Below are positions 27,603 to 36,479 of a stretch of 64,000 nucleotides of DNA, piece after piece. Position 1 is the stretch's first letter, and each line of letters opens with the position of its first letter. Source of the DNA: Pseudomonadota bacterium (GTDB lineage: Bacteria; Pseudomonadota; Gammaproteobacteria; Burkholderiales; Burkholderiaceae_C); the NCBI GenBank assembly GCA_023387335.1, contig JAEWIF010000073.1:1-64000 (forward strand), written 5' to 3'. The translations under genes and the position numbers were made by a program. Under the pieces are notes generated by a model, which had not been told where the DNA came from, did not search any database, and was given only the letters and a program-made list of their open reading frames with translations.

Positions 27603-30536
27603 TCAGGCCGCGGCGGCCGTGGTGGCCGCGGCCGCCGGCACCGGCATGGTGAAGCGGAAGGTGGCGCCGCGGCCCGGCTGCCCTTCGCCGTGCACCGCGC
27701 CGCCCTGGCGCTGGATGGCGCGCGCCACGGTCGCGAGGCCGATGCCGGTGCCGGGGAACTCGTCCTGCCGGTGCAGCCGCTGGAAGGTGCCGAACAGCTT
27801 GTCGGCATGGGCCATGTCGAAGCCGGCGCCGTTGTCGCGCACGAAGAACTCGCCGCGCGCCACCGATCCGCCCACCACGATCTCGGCGTCGTCCTGCTGG
27901 GCGCTGAATTTCCAGGCGTTGCCCAGCAGGTTCTCCATCACCGATCGCATCAGGCGCACGTCGCCCAGCACCACCAGGCCCGGCTCGACCCGGCAGCGCA
28001 CCGCGCGCTCGGGCGACTCGGCCTGCAGCCGGTCGAGGATCTCGGTCGCCACGCTGGTCAGGTCGACGCGCCCGCGCACCATGTCGGACTGCGACACCTC
28101 GGCCAGCGACAGCATGCCCTGCACCAGCTGCACCATTTCCTCGGCGTTGGCCTGGATGCGGTTCAGGTAGTGCTCGGCGCGCGAGCCGGCCGGCTGCGGC
28201 CCGATCTCGCGGGCGAGCAGCTGCGTGAACGAGCCGATGCGCTGCAGCGGCGACTGCAGGTCGTGCGAGACCGAATAGGAGAACGCGCGCAGCTGCTCGT
28301 TGGCCAGCCGCAGCGCCGCCTCGTTGGCCATGATGTCCGTGATGTCGGCATCGATGCCGACCCAGAACACGATCTCGCCGTCCTCGCCGCGCACGGGCGT
28401 GGCGCGGTAGGTCGTCGTGTGGAAGGTGCCGTCGCGGGCGCGGATGCGGCGCGTGCCCTGGAAATCGGTGCCGCGCTCGCGGCAGCGCCGCCAGTTGGCG
28501 CGCACCGCCGGCAGGTCGTCGGGGTGGATCGCCTCCAGCCATTCCATGCCGCTCCAGCGCGGCGGCTCGCCGCCCACCAGGTCGAACCAGGCGGGGCTGA
28601 GGAAAGTGGCGCGGCCGCGCGGGTCGATGGTCCAGATCGGCAGCGGCGCCTGTTCGGCCAGCGTGCGGAACAGCGCCTGCTGCCGCTCCAGCTCGCGCGT
28701 GCGCTGGGCGATGCGCTCCTCCAGCGTGGCATTGAGCTCGCGGATCTCGGCCAGCATGCGCACGCGCTGCGTGACATCCTGCTGCGCGCCTTGCAGGCGC
28801 ACCACCTTGCCGGTCTCGTCGCGCACCGGCTGGCCCATGGCGCGGATCCAGACCTCGCGGCCGGCCGGCGTGTTGACCCGACCTTCCATGTCGAACGGCT
28901 CGCCGTTCTGCACGCAGCGCTGCAGGCCGGCCTCGGCGCCGGCGCGGGCGCGCGGCCCGAGCAGCCCGAACACGTCGGCCAGGGTGGTGGTGGCGCCCGG
29001 CTCCAGGTCCATCATCGCGGCCGCCACGTCCGAGAGGTAGATCTGGCCGGTGGCCAGGTCCAGCTCCCAGCCGCCCAGGCGGGCCAGCTGGCCGGCCAGC
29101 TGCAGCATGTCGGCCTGGTCCTGCAGCAGGTCCTGGGCCAGCTTCATCTCGTGGATGTCGGTGGAGGTGCCGTACCAGGACACGATCTGCCCCGCGGCAT
29201 TGAGGTTGGGGCGCGCGCGCACCAGCTGCCAGTGGTCCAGGCCGTCGGCGTAGCGCAGGCGCAGTTCGGCCTCCAGCGGCTGGCCGGTGGCCAGCGAGTA
29301 CATCATCCGTTCCTCGGCCCAGGCGGAGTCGTCGGGGTGCACCAGCTGGTGCCAGCGCGAGCCCTGCGCGGCCTCCGGCGGCCGCCCGGTGACGTCGGTC
29401 CAGCTCTGGTTGACGAACTCCACCACGCCGTCGGGATTGGCGATGAAGACGATCTGCGGCATGGCCTGGGCCAGGTCGCCGAAACGTCGCTCCAGGTGCT
29501 GCCGGCGCGCCGACTGGCGGTGCAGCTGCATCGCCAGGGCGCAGGCGCCCAGCACCGCCAGCAGCCAGACGCCGGCCGTGAGCGCGGCGAACCGGCGCCA
29601 GGGTGCGAGCAGGTCGCCGTAGGAGGAGCCGACCATCACCACGAGTTGCGGATACGCGTCCAGGGTGCGGTATGCGTAGATGCGCTGCACCTTGTCGATC
29701 ACGCTCTGGCGGTGATGCAGGCCCTCGGGCGACCTGTGCAGCCAGTCGGTGAACAGGTCCAGCTGCGACAGGTCCCGGCCGATGGCGCCCTCCTCGGTCG
29801 GGCTGCGCATCAACAGCTGGCCGTCGCGATGCACCAGGCTGATGATGCCGCCCGCGCTGGTGTCCAGGCCGTCCCAGACCGACTGGAAGTAGTTCGGCTC
29901 GATCGCCCCGGCGATCACGCCGCGGAAGACGCCGGATTCATCGCGGATCGCCCGCGAGACCATCATCTGGAGCCGGCCGGTGGTGCGGCTGCGCAGCATC
30001 GGGCTGATGAAGATCGGCGTCGGCCCGCCGGCGTCGGCATGGAAACGGAAGTACTCGCGGTCGGCGGAGCTGACCTTCGGGAGTCCCTCTTGCGAGTGGT
30101 GGACCTGCTGGCCTTGCGTGTCCATCACCCACAAGGCGCGCACGTAGGGCAGGTCGGCCAGTTCGGCGCGCAGCAGTTCGCGCCCGGCCTGGGCATCGAG
30201 CGGGCCATCCGCCTCGGCCTCGCGCAGCCGATAGGCCGCGAACTGCAGCCGCTGGTCGACGGTCTGGATGCTGCGGGTGGTCTGCTCCGAGATCACCCGC
30301 GACATGGTCTGGGTGAGCTGCTCGCCACCGCGCACCGCCTCGCCGTACAGCACCCACAGCGCGGTGGCCAGCAAGGCGCCGGACAGCAGGGCGAACCCCG
30401 CCACCCAGCCGAACACCCGGCGCCGGCGCGGCGCGGCCGCGGGGACCGAGATCGACAGCGCGGTCGGCCCGAAATCCGTGTTCCCGGACTCCGCCGGCCT
30501 CCTCGTCCCCTGTTTCGTCATCAGGGGCGAGATCAT
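27603..30536 (-). CDS. multi-PAS sensor histidine kinase with periplasmic Cache-like domain
   Basis: About 977 residues. A transmembrane helix lies near 40–62, a periplasmic dCache-like domain (about 70–310) follows, and a second helix is near 330. Three PAS/PAC segments (IVFIANPDGVVEFVN, GWELDLATGQIYLSD, IWTIDPRGRATFLSP) are separated by a coiled coil. HisKA has His 758 (SVSHDLQSPLQ), and an HATPase domain ends the protein. It has no receiver domain. The start is uncertain: none of the ATGs at 30659, 30536 or 30521 has a clear Shine-Dalgarno. No partner regulator is adjacent. Confidence 0.85.
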   Translation of the reverse strand: MISPLMTKQGTRRPAESGNTDFGPTALSISVPAAAPRRRRVFGWVAGFALLSGALLATALWVLYGEAVRGGEQLTQTMSRVISEQTTRSIQTVDQRLQFAAYRLREAEADGPLDAQAGRELLRAELADLPYVRALWVMDTQGQQVHHSQEGLPKVSSADREYFRFHADAGGPTPIFISPMLRSRTTGRLQMMVSRAIRDESGVFRGVIAGAIEPNYFQSVWDGLDTSAGGIISLVHRDGQLLMRSPTEEGAIGRDLSQLDLFTDWLHRSPEGLHHRQSVIDKVQRIYAYRTLDAYPQLVVMVGSSYGDLLAPWRRFAALTAGVWLLAVLGACALAMQLHRQSARRQHLERRFGDLAQAMPQIVFIANPDGVVEFVNQSWTDVTGRPPEAAQGSRWHQLVHPDDSAWAEERMMYSLATGQPLEAELRLRYADGLDHWQLVRARPNLNAAGQIVSWYGTSTDIHEMKLAQDLLQDQADMLQLAGQLARLGGWELDLATGQIYLSDVAAAMMDLEPGATTTLADVFGLLGPRARAGAEAGLQRCVQNGEPFDMEGRVNTPAGREVWIRAMGQPVRDETGKVVRLQGAQQDVTQRVRMLAEIRELNATLEERIAQRTRELERQQALFRTLAEQAPLPIWTIDPRGRATFLSPAWFDLVGGEPPRWSGMEWLEAIHPDDLPAVRANWRRCRERGTDFQGTRRIRARDGTFHTTTYRATPVRGEDGEIVFWVGIDADITDIMANEAALRLANEQLRAFSYSVSHDLQSPLQRIGSFTQLLAREIGPQPAGSRAEHYLNRIQANAEEMVQLVQGMLSLAEVSQSDMVRGRVDLTSVATEILDRLQAESPERAVRCRVEPGLVVLGDVRLMRSVMENLLGNAWKFSAQQDDAEIVVGGSVARGEFFVRDNGAGFDMAHADKLFGTFQRLHRQDEFPGTGIGLATVARAIQRQGGAVHGEGQPGRGATFRFTMPVPAAAATTAAAA

Positions 30537-30620
30537 GCGCCATGTGCGGGAGCCCCCGCAATTCGAGGTCTGCCGGAGCGGAACGGGGGCGCTCTCGACG
30601 TGCGCCAAAACGACATCGCT

Positions 30621-30648
30621 TTGCCGGAATCCCGGCCAGCGCGCATAC
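30621..30648 (+). promoter_or_regulatory. possible promoter before the 30706 gene
   Basis: TTGCCG, a 16-nt spacer and CATACT, placed about 55 nt before the ATG. It lies within the 5' region of the divergent kinase gene. Confidence 0.3.
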
Positions 30649-30705
30649 TCGCGGACCATAACAAGAAGGCGTCGTCAAGGACGTCTTTCCCCCTGGAGGG
30701 TTCGC

Positions 30706-31431
30706 ATGGGATTCATGGATCGCCTGCTCGGTCGACCGGCCAAGCCGGCTTCGTCGCGACCGGGGCCGGCCACGGCGCAAGCCGGCGGACCCTCGACGCG
30801 CGGCCCTTCGTCGCCGCAGGCGATCCGCAAGGAGCTGGTGCGGGTCTCGGTCCGCGACACCCTGCTGCACAACGGCATCCCCGCCGCCTGGGTGCGGGCC
30901 GACCCCCTGACCACCTCCGCCCCCGGCCGCGAAACCGGCGTGCACGTGCGCCTGGTGGTGCAGCACTGGGACGCCCGCCTGATGCAGTGCACCGTCGCCC
31001 TGCAGGAGCACGTGGAAAAGCGCATCCTCGCGCTCGACCCGGCCGCCGAGAACTGGTTGATGGGCCTGTCCTGGCAGTTCGACCTGGAAGACGTCTCGCA
31101 CTGCCCGCCCCTGCCGCATCCCGGCAGCTGGACCCTCCCCGCCGATGCTCCCCGGGCGGTATTCGCCCCCCAGCCCGAACCCGCGGCGGCCAGCGCCGAC
31201 GTGATCAGCGGCCCCACCCGGATCCAGTCGGCCCCGGCCGGCGAGGACCGCCGCAAGGTGCTCGAACGCATGATGAGCGAGCGCGACGCCGATTTCGGTC
31301 GCGACGAGGCCGGCGACTTCAGCAAGACCCAGCCCATGGGCTTCGAGAAGACGCGGCCGATGTCCGGCTTCGACAAGCTGGCGGCGGAACAGGCGCCGCC
31401 CGCGGTCTGCCGCCCGCCATCGGGTGGCTGA
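30706..31431 (+). CDS. hypothetical soluble protein upstream of a MATE pump
   Basis: 241 residues, unrecognised. A low-complexity Pro/Ser/Ala N-terminus (to about 38) is followed by a folded-looking domain (RKELVRVSVRDTLLHNGIPAAWV…WQFDLED, about 40–135) and a disordered tail with two similar FxKTxPM strings. GGAGGG 5 nt before the ATG sets the start. It overlaps the GTG start of the MATE gene by 8 nt, suggesting coupled translation. Confidence 0.65.
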   Translation: MGFMDRLLGRPAKPASSRPGPATAQAGGPSTRGPSSPQAIRKELVRVSVRDTLLHNGIPAAWVRADPLTTSAPGRETGVHVRLVVQHWDARLMQCTVALQEHVEKRILALDPAAENWLMGLSWQFDLEDVSHCPPLPHPGSWTLPADAPRAVFAPQPEPAAASADVISGPTRIQSAPAGEDRRKVLERMMSERDADFGRDEAGDFSKTQPMGFEKTRPMSGFDKLAAEQAPPAVCRPPSGG

Positions 31432-32773
31432 CGCCGCGGCCGCGCCGGCCGTGGCGCCGCTCTGGCGCCGCTTCCTCGCCTTCCTCGCGCCGCTGGTCCT
31501 CCCCAACGTGCTGCAAGCCCTCTCGGGCACCCTGAACAACATCTACCTGGGCCGGATGCTCGGCACCGAGGCGCTGGCCGCGGCGGTGGCCTTCTTTCCG
31601 CTGCTGATGTTCCTGATCGCGCTGGTGATCGGCCTTGGCACGGGCGGCTCCATCCTGGTCGGCCAGGCCTGGGGCGCGAACAAGCACGACGTGGTCCGTC
31701 GCGTCGCCGGCACCGCCCTCGCCGGGGCCGGCGTGCTGGGCGTGGCCATCATGGTGCTGGGCTTCATCGGCATCGCCCCCATGCTGCGCGGCCTGCGAAC
31801 GCCGCCCGCGGTGCTGCCGCAGGCCGTCGCCTACGCCCATGTGCTGCTGTTCGCGCTGCCGGTGCTGTTCGTCTCCATCGTCGCTTCGTCGCTGCTGCGC
31901 GGCGTCGGCGACACCGTCACTCCGCTGCGCATGCTGGTGATGACAACGGCCTGCACCATGGTGCTGACGCCGGCGCTGATCCACGCCGGCCTGGGCGTGG
32001 CCAGCGCCGCCTGGGCCGTGCTCGCGGGCCAGGCGGCGGGCCTCGCCTGGCTGGCCCGGCATCTCTCGCGCCGCCACCACGTGCTGGCGTGGTCCGGGCT
32101 GGTGCCGCAGCTGCGGTTCGACGGGCCGCTGCTGCGGCAGGTCGCACGCCTGGGCATCCCCACGGGCCTGTTCTTCACCGTCGGCTCGCTGGCCGACATC
32201 GCCGTGCTCTCGCTGGTCAACGCCCATGGCGTGCACGCCACCGCGGCCTGGGGCGCGGTGAACCAGGTGATGGCCTACGTGCAGTTCCCGGCGATGTCGA
32301 TCGCGATCGCCACCTCGGTGTTCGCCGCGCAGGCGATCGGCGCGCGGCGCTTCGAGCTGCTGGACCACGTCACCCGCCTGGGCCTGGGCATGAACCTGGC
32401 GCTCACCGGCGCGCTGGCGCTGGCCGCCGCCCTGCTGGCGCGCCACGCGACCGGCCTGTTCGTCACCGATCCGCAGGTGGTGGACCTCGCGGCCGCGGTG
32501 CTGCACGTGATGGTGGTCGGCAGCGTGCTGTTCGGCATGGCCAGCGTGTTCAGCGGCGTCATGCGCGCGGCGGGCACGGTGCGCGTGCCGACGCTGATCT
32601 CGCTCGGCTGCCTGGCGCTGCTGGTATTCCCGCTCGGCTGGCTGTTCGACCGCACGCTGGGCCTGCGCTGGATCTGGCTGGCGTATCCCGCCACCTACGG
32701 CGTCGCGCTGCTGCTGCAGGCCGCGTACTTCCACGGCGTGTGGAAGCGGCAGCCGATCCGCGCCCTGGTCTGA
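31424..32773 (+). CDS. MATE-family efflux transporter
   Basis: 449 residues with about twelve transmembrane helices. The N-terminal LPNVLQALSGTLNNIYLGRMLG and GTGGSILVGQAWGA match MATE (multidrug and toxic compound extrusion) pumps, which export cationic compounds in exchange for Na+ or H+. It starts with GTG inside the previous gene. Its stop lies 1 nt from the stop of the convergent DUF899 gene. Confidence 0.9.
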   Translation: MADAAAAPAVAPLWRRFLAFLAPLVLPNVLQALSGTLNNIYLGRMLGTEALAAAVAFFPLLMFLIALVIGLGTGGSILVGQAWGANKHDVVRRVAGTALAGAGVLGVAIMVLGFIGIAPMLRGLRTPPAVLPQAVAYAHVLLFALPVLFVSIVASSLLRGVGDTVTPLRMLVMTTACTMVLTPALIHAGLGVASAAWAVLAGQAAGLAWLARHLSRRHHVLAWSGLVPQLRFDGPLLRQVARLGIPTGLFFTVGSLADIAVLSLVNAHGVHATAAWGAVNQVMAYVQFPAMSIAIATSVFAAQAIGARRFELLDHVTRLGLGMNLALTGALALAAALLARHATGLFVTDPQVVDLAAAVLHVMVVGSVLFGMASVFSGVMRAAGTVRVPTLISLGCLALLVFPLGWLFDRTLGLRWIWLAYPATYGVALLLQAAYFHGVWKRQPIRALV

Positions 32774-32774
32774 T

Positions 32775-33479
32775 TCAGTACGACAGCTTCGGGTACCAGC
32801 CGGTGCCGCGCCCTTGCGGCGTCAGGTCCAGCACCGACCAGAGCGAGGCGATGTCGGGCGCGTCGCGAGGGTCCTGGCCCGGGTCGGCCATCTCGGCCGT
32901 CATCTCGCTGGCCCAGAACAGGCGGACCTCCTCGCCTTCGCGCGTGAAGACGACCAGGGCCGGGTACTCGCTGCCGTCGTCCATCAGCACGCCGAGATCC
33001 TTCGCGTAGTCGTCGCCCACGGTCTGGGCGAAGTTCAGGTCGCGCCAGCCGCGTTCCTGGGCGAAGGCCCGCTGGCGCTCGACGCTGGAGCGGCCCAGGA
33101 TCCGCAGCGCGACGCGCTGCTTGATGTCCGCGGCGTTGCCGTTCACCGCGCCCAGCCAGTTGGTGCACATCGGACAAGGCCGCTCGCGCTGCGGGCCGTA
33201 CATCCAGAAGTAGGTGACCAGCGTGTCCTTGTCACCGAACAGGTCCACGAGCCGGACCTCGGCGCCTTCCTCGTCGCGGAAGCGGTAGGTCTTGGCGATC
33301 ACCGGCCCCGGCGGCAGCGCGCGGCGTTGTTCCACCAGCCGCGTCATGTGGCGTCGGAACTCGATCTCCTCGGCCAGCAGCGCGACCCGCGCGGCCTCGT
33401 ACTCGCGCGACGCACCCGGGAACGGCGTCTTCGCCTTGGCGGCGAGCTCCGCCGCCGGTTTCAGTTCGTTCTTCTTCAT
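32775..33479 (-). CDS. DUF899 thioredoxin-like protein
   Basis: 234 residues. The central YFWMYGPQRERPCPMCTNWL holds a CPMC motif in a thioredoxin-like fold, as in DUF899 proteins. The family is often called dithiol-disulphide isomerase-like, but its substrates are unknown. It is the last gene of a four-gene minus-strand unit headed by a peroxiredoxin, with a 4-nt overlap with DUF1810; a redox role is plausible by association. Confidence 0.85.
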   Translation of the reverse strand: MKKNELKPAAELAAKAKTPFPGASREYEAARVALLAEEIEFRRHMTRLVEQRRALPPGPVIAKTYRFRDEEGAEVRLVDLFGDKDTLVTYFWMYGPQRERPCPMCTNWLGAVNGNAADIKQRVALRILGRSSVERQRAFAQERGWRDLNFAQTVGDDYAKDLGVLMDDGSEYPALVVFTREGEEVRLFWASEMTAEMADPGQDPRDAPDIASLWSVLDLTPQGRGTGWYPKLSY

Positions 33480-33910
33480 GCGTGCTCCTGGCGCGCCACT
33501 TCCTCCAGGGTCAGCGGATCGGGCTCGCCTTCGTAGAACTTGCGCAGGTCTTCGCGGAACACTGCGTCATCCGGACTCGCCAGCATGAAGAGCGTGAGGC
33601 AGGAGCGCAGCTTCATCGCGTCGATGCCGCCGAACACCTCGACCGCCGTCGGTCCTTGCAGCTGCAGCAGGATGGCGCAGCACTCCCGCAGACGCGGACC
33701 CAGCACCGGATGCGCGAGATAGGCCCGGGCCTCCTCGAGGCCCGAGAGCCCGTAGTGCCGGGCCATGCCGCTGCGCCCGAGCACCGCGAGCTGCGGGAAC
33801 ACGAACCACATCCAGTGGGTCGTCTTGCGGCCCGCCTGCAGTTCCGCGCGCACGGCGGGCCACACCGGCGCCTGCGCGGACACGAAGCGTTCGAGATCGA
33901 AGCCCGGCAC
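33476..33910 (-). CDS. DUF1810-family protein
   Basis: 144 residues. THWMWFVFPQLAVLGRS and the following ARHYGL are typical of DUF1810, a small family related to the phage-type ADP-ribose-handling folds but without an assigned role. It starts with GTG at 33910, immediately after the stop of the preceding gene, and overlaps DUF899 by 4 nt. Confidence 0.85.
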   Translation of the reverse strand: MPGFDLERFVSAQAPVWPAVRAELQAGRKTTHWMWFVFPQLAVLGRSGMARHYGLSGLEEARAYLAHPVLGPRLRECCAILLQLQGPTAVEVFGGIDAMKLRSCLTLFMLASPDDAVFREDLRKFYEGEPDPLTLEEVARQEHA

Positions 33911-34234
33911 CTACATCCCGTGATGGCAGCTGCCGTCGCCTGCCTTCGCGACGTCGGTCGTCGGCACGCCGTCGTCGGGCGCGAGGCCGCTGCGTTCGGC
34001 GACCGGCGTGGTGGGCACTTCGTTGGCGGCCACGGGCTGCGGCCCCACCGACGCCTGGTCGGCGGATGCCGGCGGCACGGACGGCGTGAGGAACGCGGCC
34101 AGCGCGAAGCCGCCGATGACCGCGGCGACGGCGCCGCCGACCCAGCGGGGACGGATCGCGGGCGTGTGGGTGGTGGAACCTGCCGCCGCTTCATCTTCGA
34201 GCGGGGCCTGGTGTTGGCGAGCCAGGTAGCACAT
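33911..34234 (-). CDS. small single-pass membrane protein in the peroxiredoxin unit
   Basis: 107 residues: a cytoplasmic segment, one transmembrane helix (about 32–50), and a Pro/Ala-rich likely periplasmic tail ending CHHGM. GGAGG precedes the ATG. It lies 12 nt after the peroxiredoxin stop and directly abuts DUF1810. The end might bind metal; function unknown. Confidence 0.6.
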   Translation of the reverse strand: MCYLARQHQAPLEDEAAAGSTTHTPAIRPRWVGGAVAAVIGGFALAAFLTPSVPPASADQASVGPQPVAANEVPTTPVAERSGLAPDDGVPTTDVAKAGDGSCHHGM

Positions 34235-34246
34235 GAGGAACCTCCT

Positions 34247-34909
34247 TCATGTCGTGGGTTGCTTGACGACCCGCAGGTAAGGCTTGACCGCGTTCCAGCC
34301 CTGCGGGAACAGCTTCTTCGCGTCTTCGTCGTTGACCGAGCCGGCGATGATCACGTCCTCGCCCGGCTTCCAGTTCACCGGCGTCGCGACCTTGTGCTTC
34401 AGGGTCAGCTGCATCGAATCGACCACGCGCAGGATCTCGTCGAAGTTGCGGCCCGTGGTCATCGGGTAGGTCATCATCAGCTTGATCTTCTTGTCGGGAC
34501 CGACCACGAACACCGAGCGCACCGTCTGGTTGGTCGTGGGCGTGCGGCCCTCGGAGGTGCCGGCCTCGTCGGCGGGCAGCATGTTGTATAGCTTGGAGAC
34601 CTCGAGCTTGCTGTCGCCGATGATCGGATAGCCGACCTTCGCGCCCTGCGTCTCCTCGATGTCGGCCATCCAGCGGCCGTGGCTGTCCACCGGATCGACG
34701 CTCAGGCCGATCAGCTTCACGTTGCGGCGCTTGAACTCCGGCTCGATCTTCGCCATGTAGCCCAGCTCGGTGGTGCACACCGGCGTGAAGTCCTTGGGAT
34801 GCGAGAACAGGATCGCCCAGCTGTCGCCGATCCACTCGTGGAACTTGATCGGTCCCTGCGTGGTTTCGGCCTGGAAGTCGGGCGCGGTGTCGTTGATGCG
34901 CAGTGACAT
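34247..34909 (-). CDS. 1-Cys peroxiredoxin (Prx6 type)
   Basis: 220 residues, the normal length for a Prx6-type peroxidase. The peroxidatic Cys 45 sits in HPKDFTPVCTTELG. The C-terminal extension (DVIIAGSVNDEDAKKLFPQG) is typical, and there is no resolving Cys in the 2-Cys position. It reduces hydrogen and alkyl peroxides in the cytoplasm. GGAGG 7 nt before the ATG at 34909 fixes the start. It heads a unit of four minus-strand genes. Confidence 0.92.
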   Translation of the reverse strand: MSLRINDTAPDFQAETTQGPIKFHEWIGDSWAILFSHPKDFTPVCTTELGYMAKIEPEFKRRNVKLIGLSVDPVDSHGRWMADIEETQGAKVGYPIIGDSKLEVSKLYNMLPADEAGTSEGRTPTTNQTVRSVFVVGPDKKIKLMMTYPMTTGRNFDEILRVVDSMQLTLKHKVATPVNWKPGEDVIIAGSVNDEDAKKLFPQGWNAVKPYLRVVKQPTT

Positions 34910-34973
34910 GGGGTTGACCTCCTTCGCCCACGAAAAGGGCAACGGCCATGATGCGGCGCGCCGGCGGGCGATG

Positions 34974-35714
34974 TCAACGAGACAGCAGCAGCTTCAGGAG
35001 GCCCGCTCCGATGAGCACGAAGCCCAGCACGCGGGCGATCCGCTCGCCGCCCGGCGCCGTCTTCTCCAGCGCCACCGCCAGCGCGATCGCGGCGACCCAC
35101 GCGATGTTCATCACGCCGCCGACGAACAGCAGGGCCATCAGCGCCCAGCAGCAGCCCAGGCAGAAGAGGCCATGCCGCAAGCCCATCGCGAAGGCGCCGG
35201 CGATACCTGGCCGCCAGCTCCCGATGAGGAAGCCCAGCGGCGAGCGGCAGCGGACGAGACAGGCGCGCTTCAGGGGCGAGAACTGGTAGGTGCCCGCCAG
35301 CAGCAGCAGGACCACGTCCAGCGACCTGGAGCGGCTGGCGATCATCGGGTCGACCCAGCCGCGCCACTGCAGCACCCACTGCAAGGCGGTGGCGACCACG
35401 CTGAAGCCTGCCCAGGTCATCAGGTAGGCGGCCACGAACGCGGAAGCGCGCCCTTCTTCCTGCTGCCGGAGGCTCAGCCGCACGAAGGCCAGCACGACCG
35501 GCAGCGCGGAGGGCAGCATCATCGCGGCCATCATCACCGCCCACATGGCGAAGATCGCCTCGGCGTTGGAAGCGGACCAGTGCGAACCGCCGGGCATGGT
35601 GAGCTGCACCAGCGGATGCGCCATGTCCACCGCCATCCAGGCGAGCAGCGACCACGCGAGCAGGCTCGCCGCGATGAGCGCGGCGTGCACCGAGGGCAGG
35701 CCGGGGTGGCGCAT
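34974..35714 (-). CDS. DUF2182 metal-binding-type membrane protein
   Basis: 246 residues with about seven transmembrane helices. The MWAVMMAAMMLPSALP stretch and the later LRHGLFCLGCCWALM are hallmarks of DUF2182 proteins, predicted metal-binding integral membrane proteins. It is divergent from the DUF1326 gene, its usual genomic partner. Function unknown. Confidence 0.85.
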   Translation of the reverse strand: MRHPGLPSVHAALIAASLLAWSLLAWMAVDMAHPLVQLTMPGGSHWSASNAEAIFAMWAVMMAAMMLPSALPVVLAFVRLSLRQQEEGRASAFVAAYLMTWAGFSVVATALQWVLQWRGWVDPMIASRSRSLDVVLLLLAGTYQFSPLKRACLVRCRSPLGFLIGSWRPGIAGAFAMGLRHGLFCLGCCWALMALLFVGGVMNIAWVAAIALAVALEKTAPGGERIARVLGFVLIGAGLLKLLLSR

Positions 35715-35816
35715 GCATTCACATTCCGCCCGATCGCGCGGCCTGTCAACGGCGGCTTGAACATTCGCGCGCCTCGTCTATCCTCCACGCCCGCTCCATT
35801 CCCGAAGAGGCGCACC

Positions 35817-36422
35817 ATGGCTTGGCAGATTTCAGGTCAGTACATGGAAACCTGCAGTTGCACTTTCCTGTGTCCCTGCATCATCACCAACCTCGCCGGC
35901 ACGCCTACCGAAGGCAACTGCCAGGCCGCGCTGGGGCTGCACATCGACAAGGGCAGCAAGGACGGCGTGTCGCTCGACGGCCTCGACCTGGTCGTGCTGC
36001 TGGAGTCGCAGGGACCGATGGGCGCGGGCAACATGACGGTGGGGCTGATCGTCGACGACGGCGCGTCGCAGGCACAGGTGGACGCGATCGCCGAGATCGC
36101 GGGCGGCAAGGTGGGCGGGCCGATGGCGATGCTGGCGCCGCTGGTGGGCCGCTTCGCCGGCGTGGAACGCGCGCCCGTGAAGGTCACCCGCAGCGGCAAC
36201 ACATGGTCGGCCAAGGCCGGCGAGTTGATCGACGAGACCTGCGAAGCCATCACCAACATGGACGGCCAGCCGCTGTACCTCGACAACGCTTCGCATCCGA
36301 TGAACTCGCGGCTGGGCCTGGCGAAGGCCACGCGCAGCAACTTCGATGCGTTCGGCATCAAGTGGAGCGACGACACCGGGACGCGCAACGGGCATTTCGC
36401 GCCGTTCTCCTGGTCCGGCTGA
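35817..36422 (+). CDS. DUF1326-family protein
   Basis: 201 residues. The Cys-rich N-terminus METCSCTFLCPCI is the DUF1326 signature and may bind a metal. GAAGAGG precedes the ATG. It shares a 100-nt divergent region with DUF2182; the two families are commonly neighbours, so they probably work together, but the process is not known. Confidence 0.85.
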   Translation: MAWQISGQYMETCSCTFLCPCIITNLAGTPTEGNCQAALGLHIDKGSKDGVSLDGLDLVVLLESQGPMGAGNMTVGLIVDDGASQAQVDAIAEIAGGKVGGPMAMLAPLVGRFAGVERAPVKVTRSGNTWSAKAGELIDETCEAITNMDGQPLYLDNASHPMNSRLGLAKATRSNFDAFGIKWSDDTGTRNGHFAPFSWSG

Positions 36423-36465
36423 AGGGGCTCTTCCGCGCGCCCGGGCGCGCCCGCGCGCGACGCCC

Positions 36466-36471
36466 GAAAAT
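36466..36471 (+). promoter_or_regulatory. -10-like GAAAAT before lhr
   Basis: GAAAAT ends 8 nt before the ATG at 36480, which has no Shine-Dalgarno. Confidence 0.3.
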
Positions 36472-36479
36472 CGCACCTG

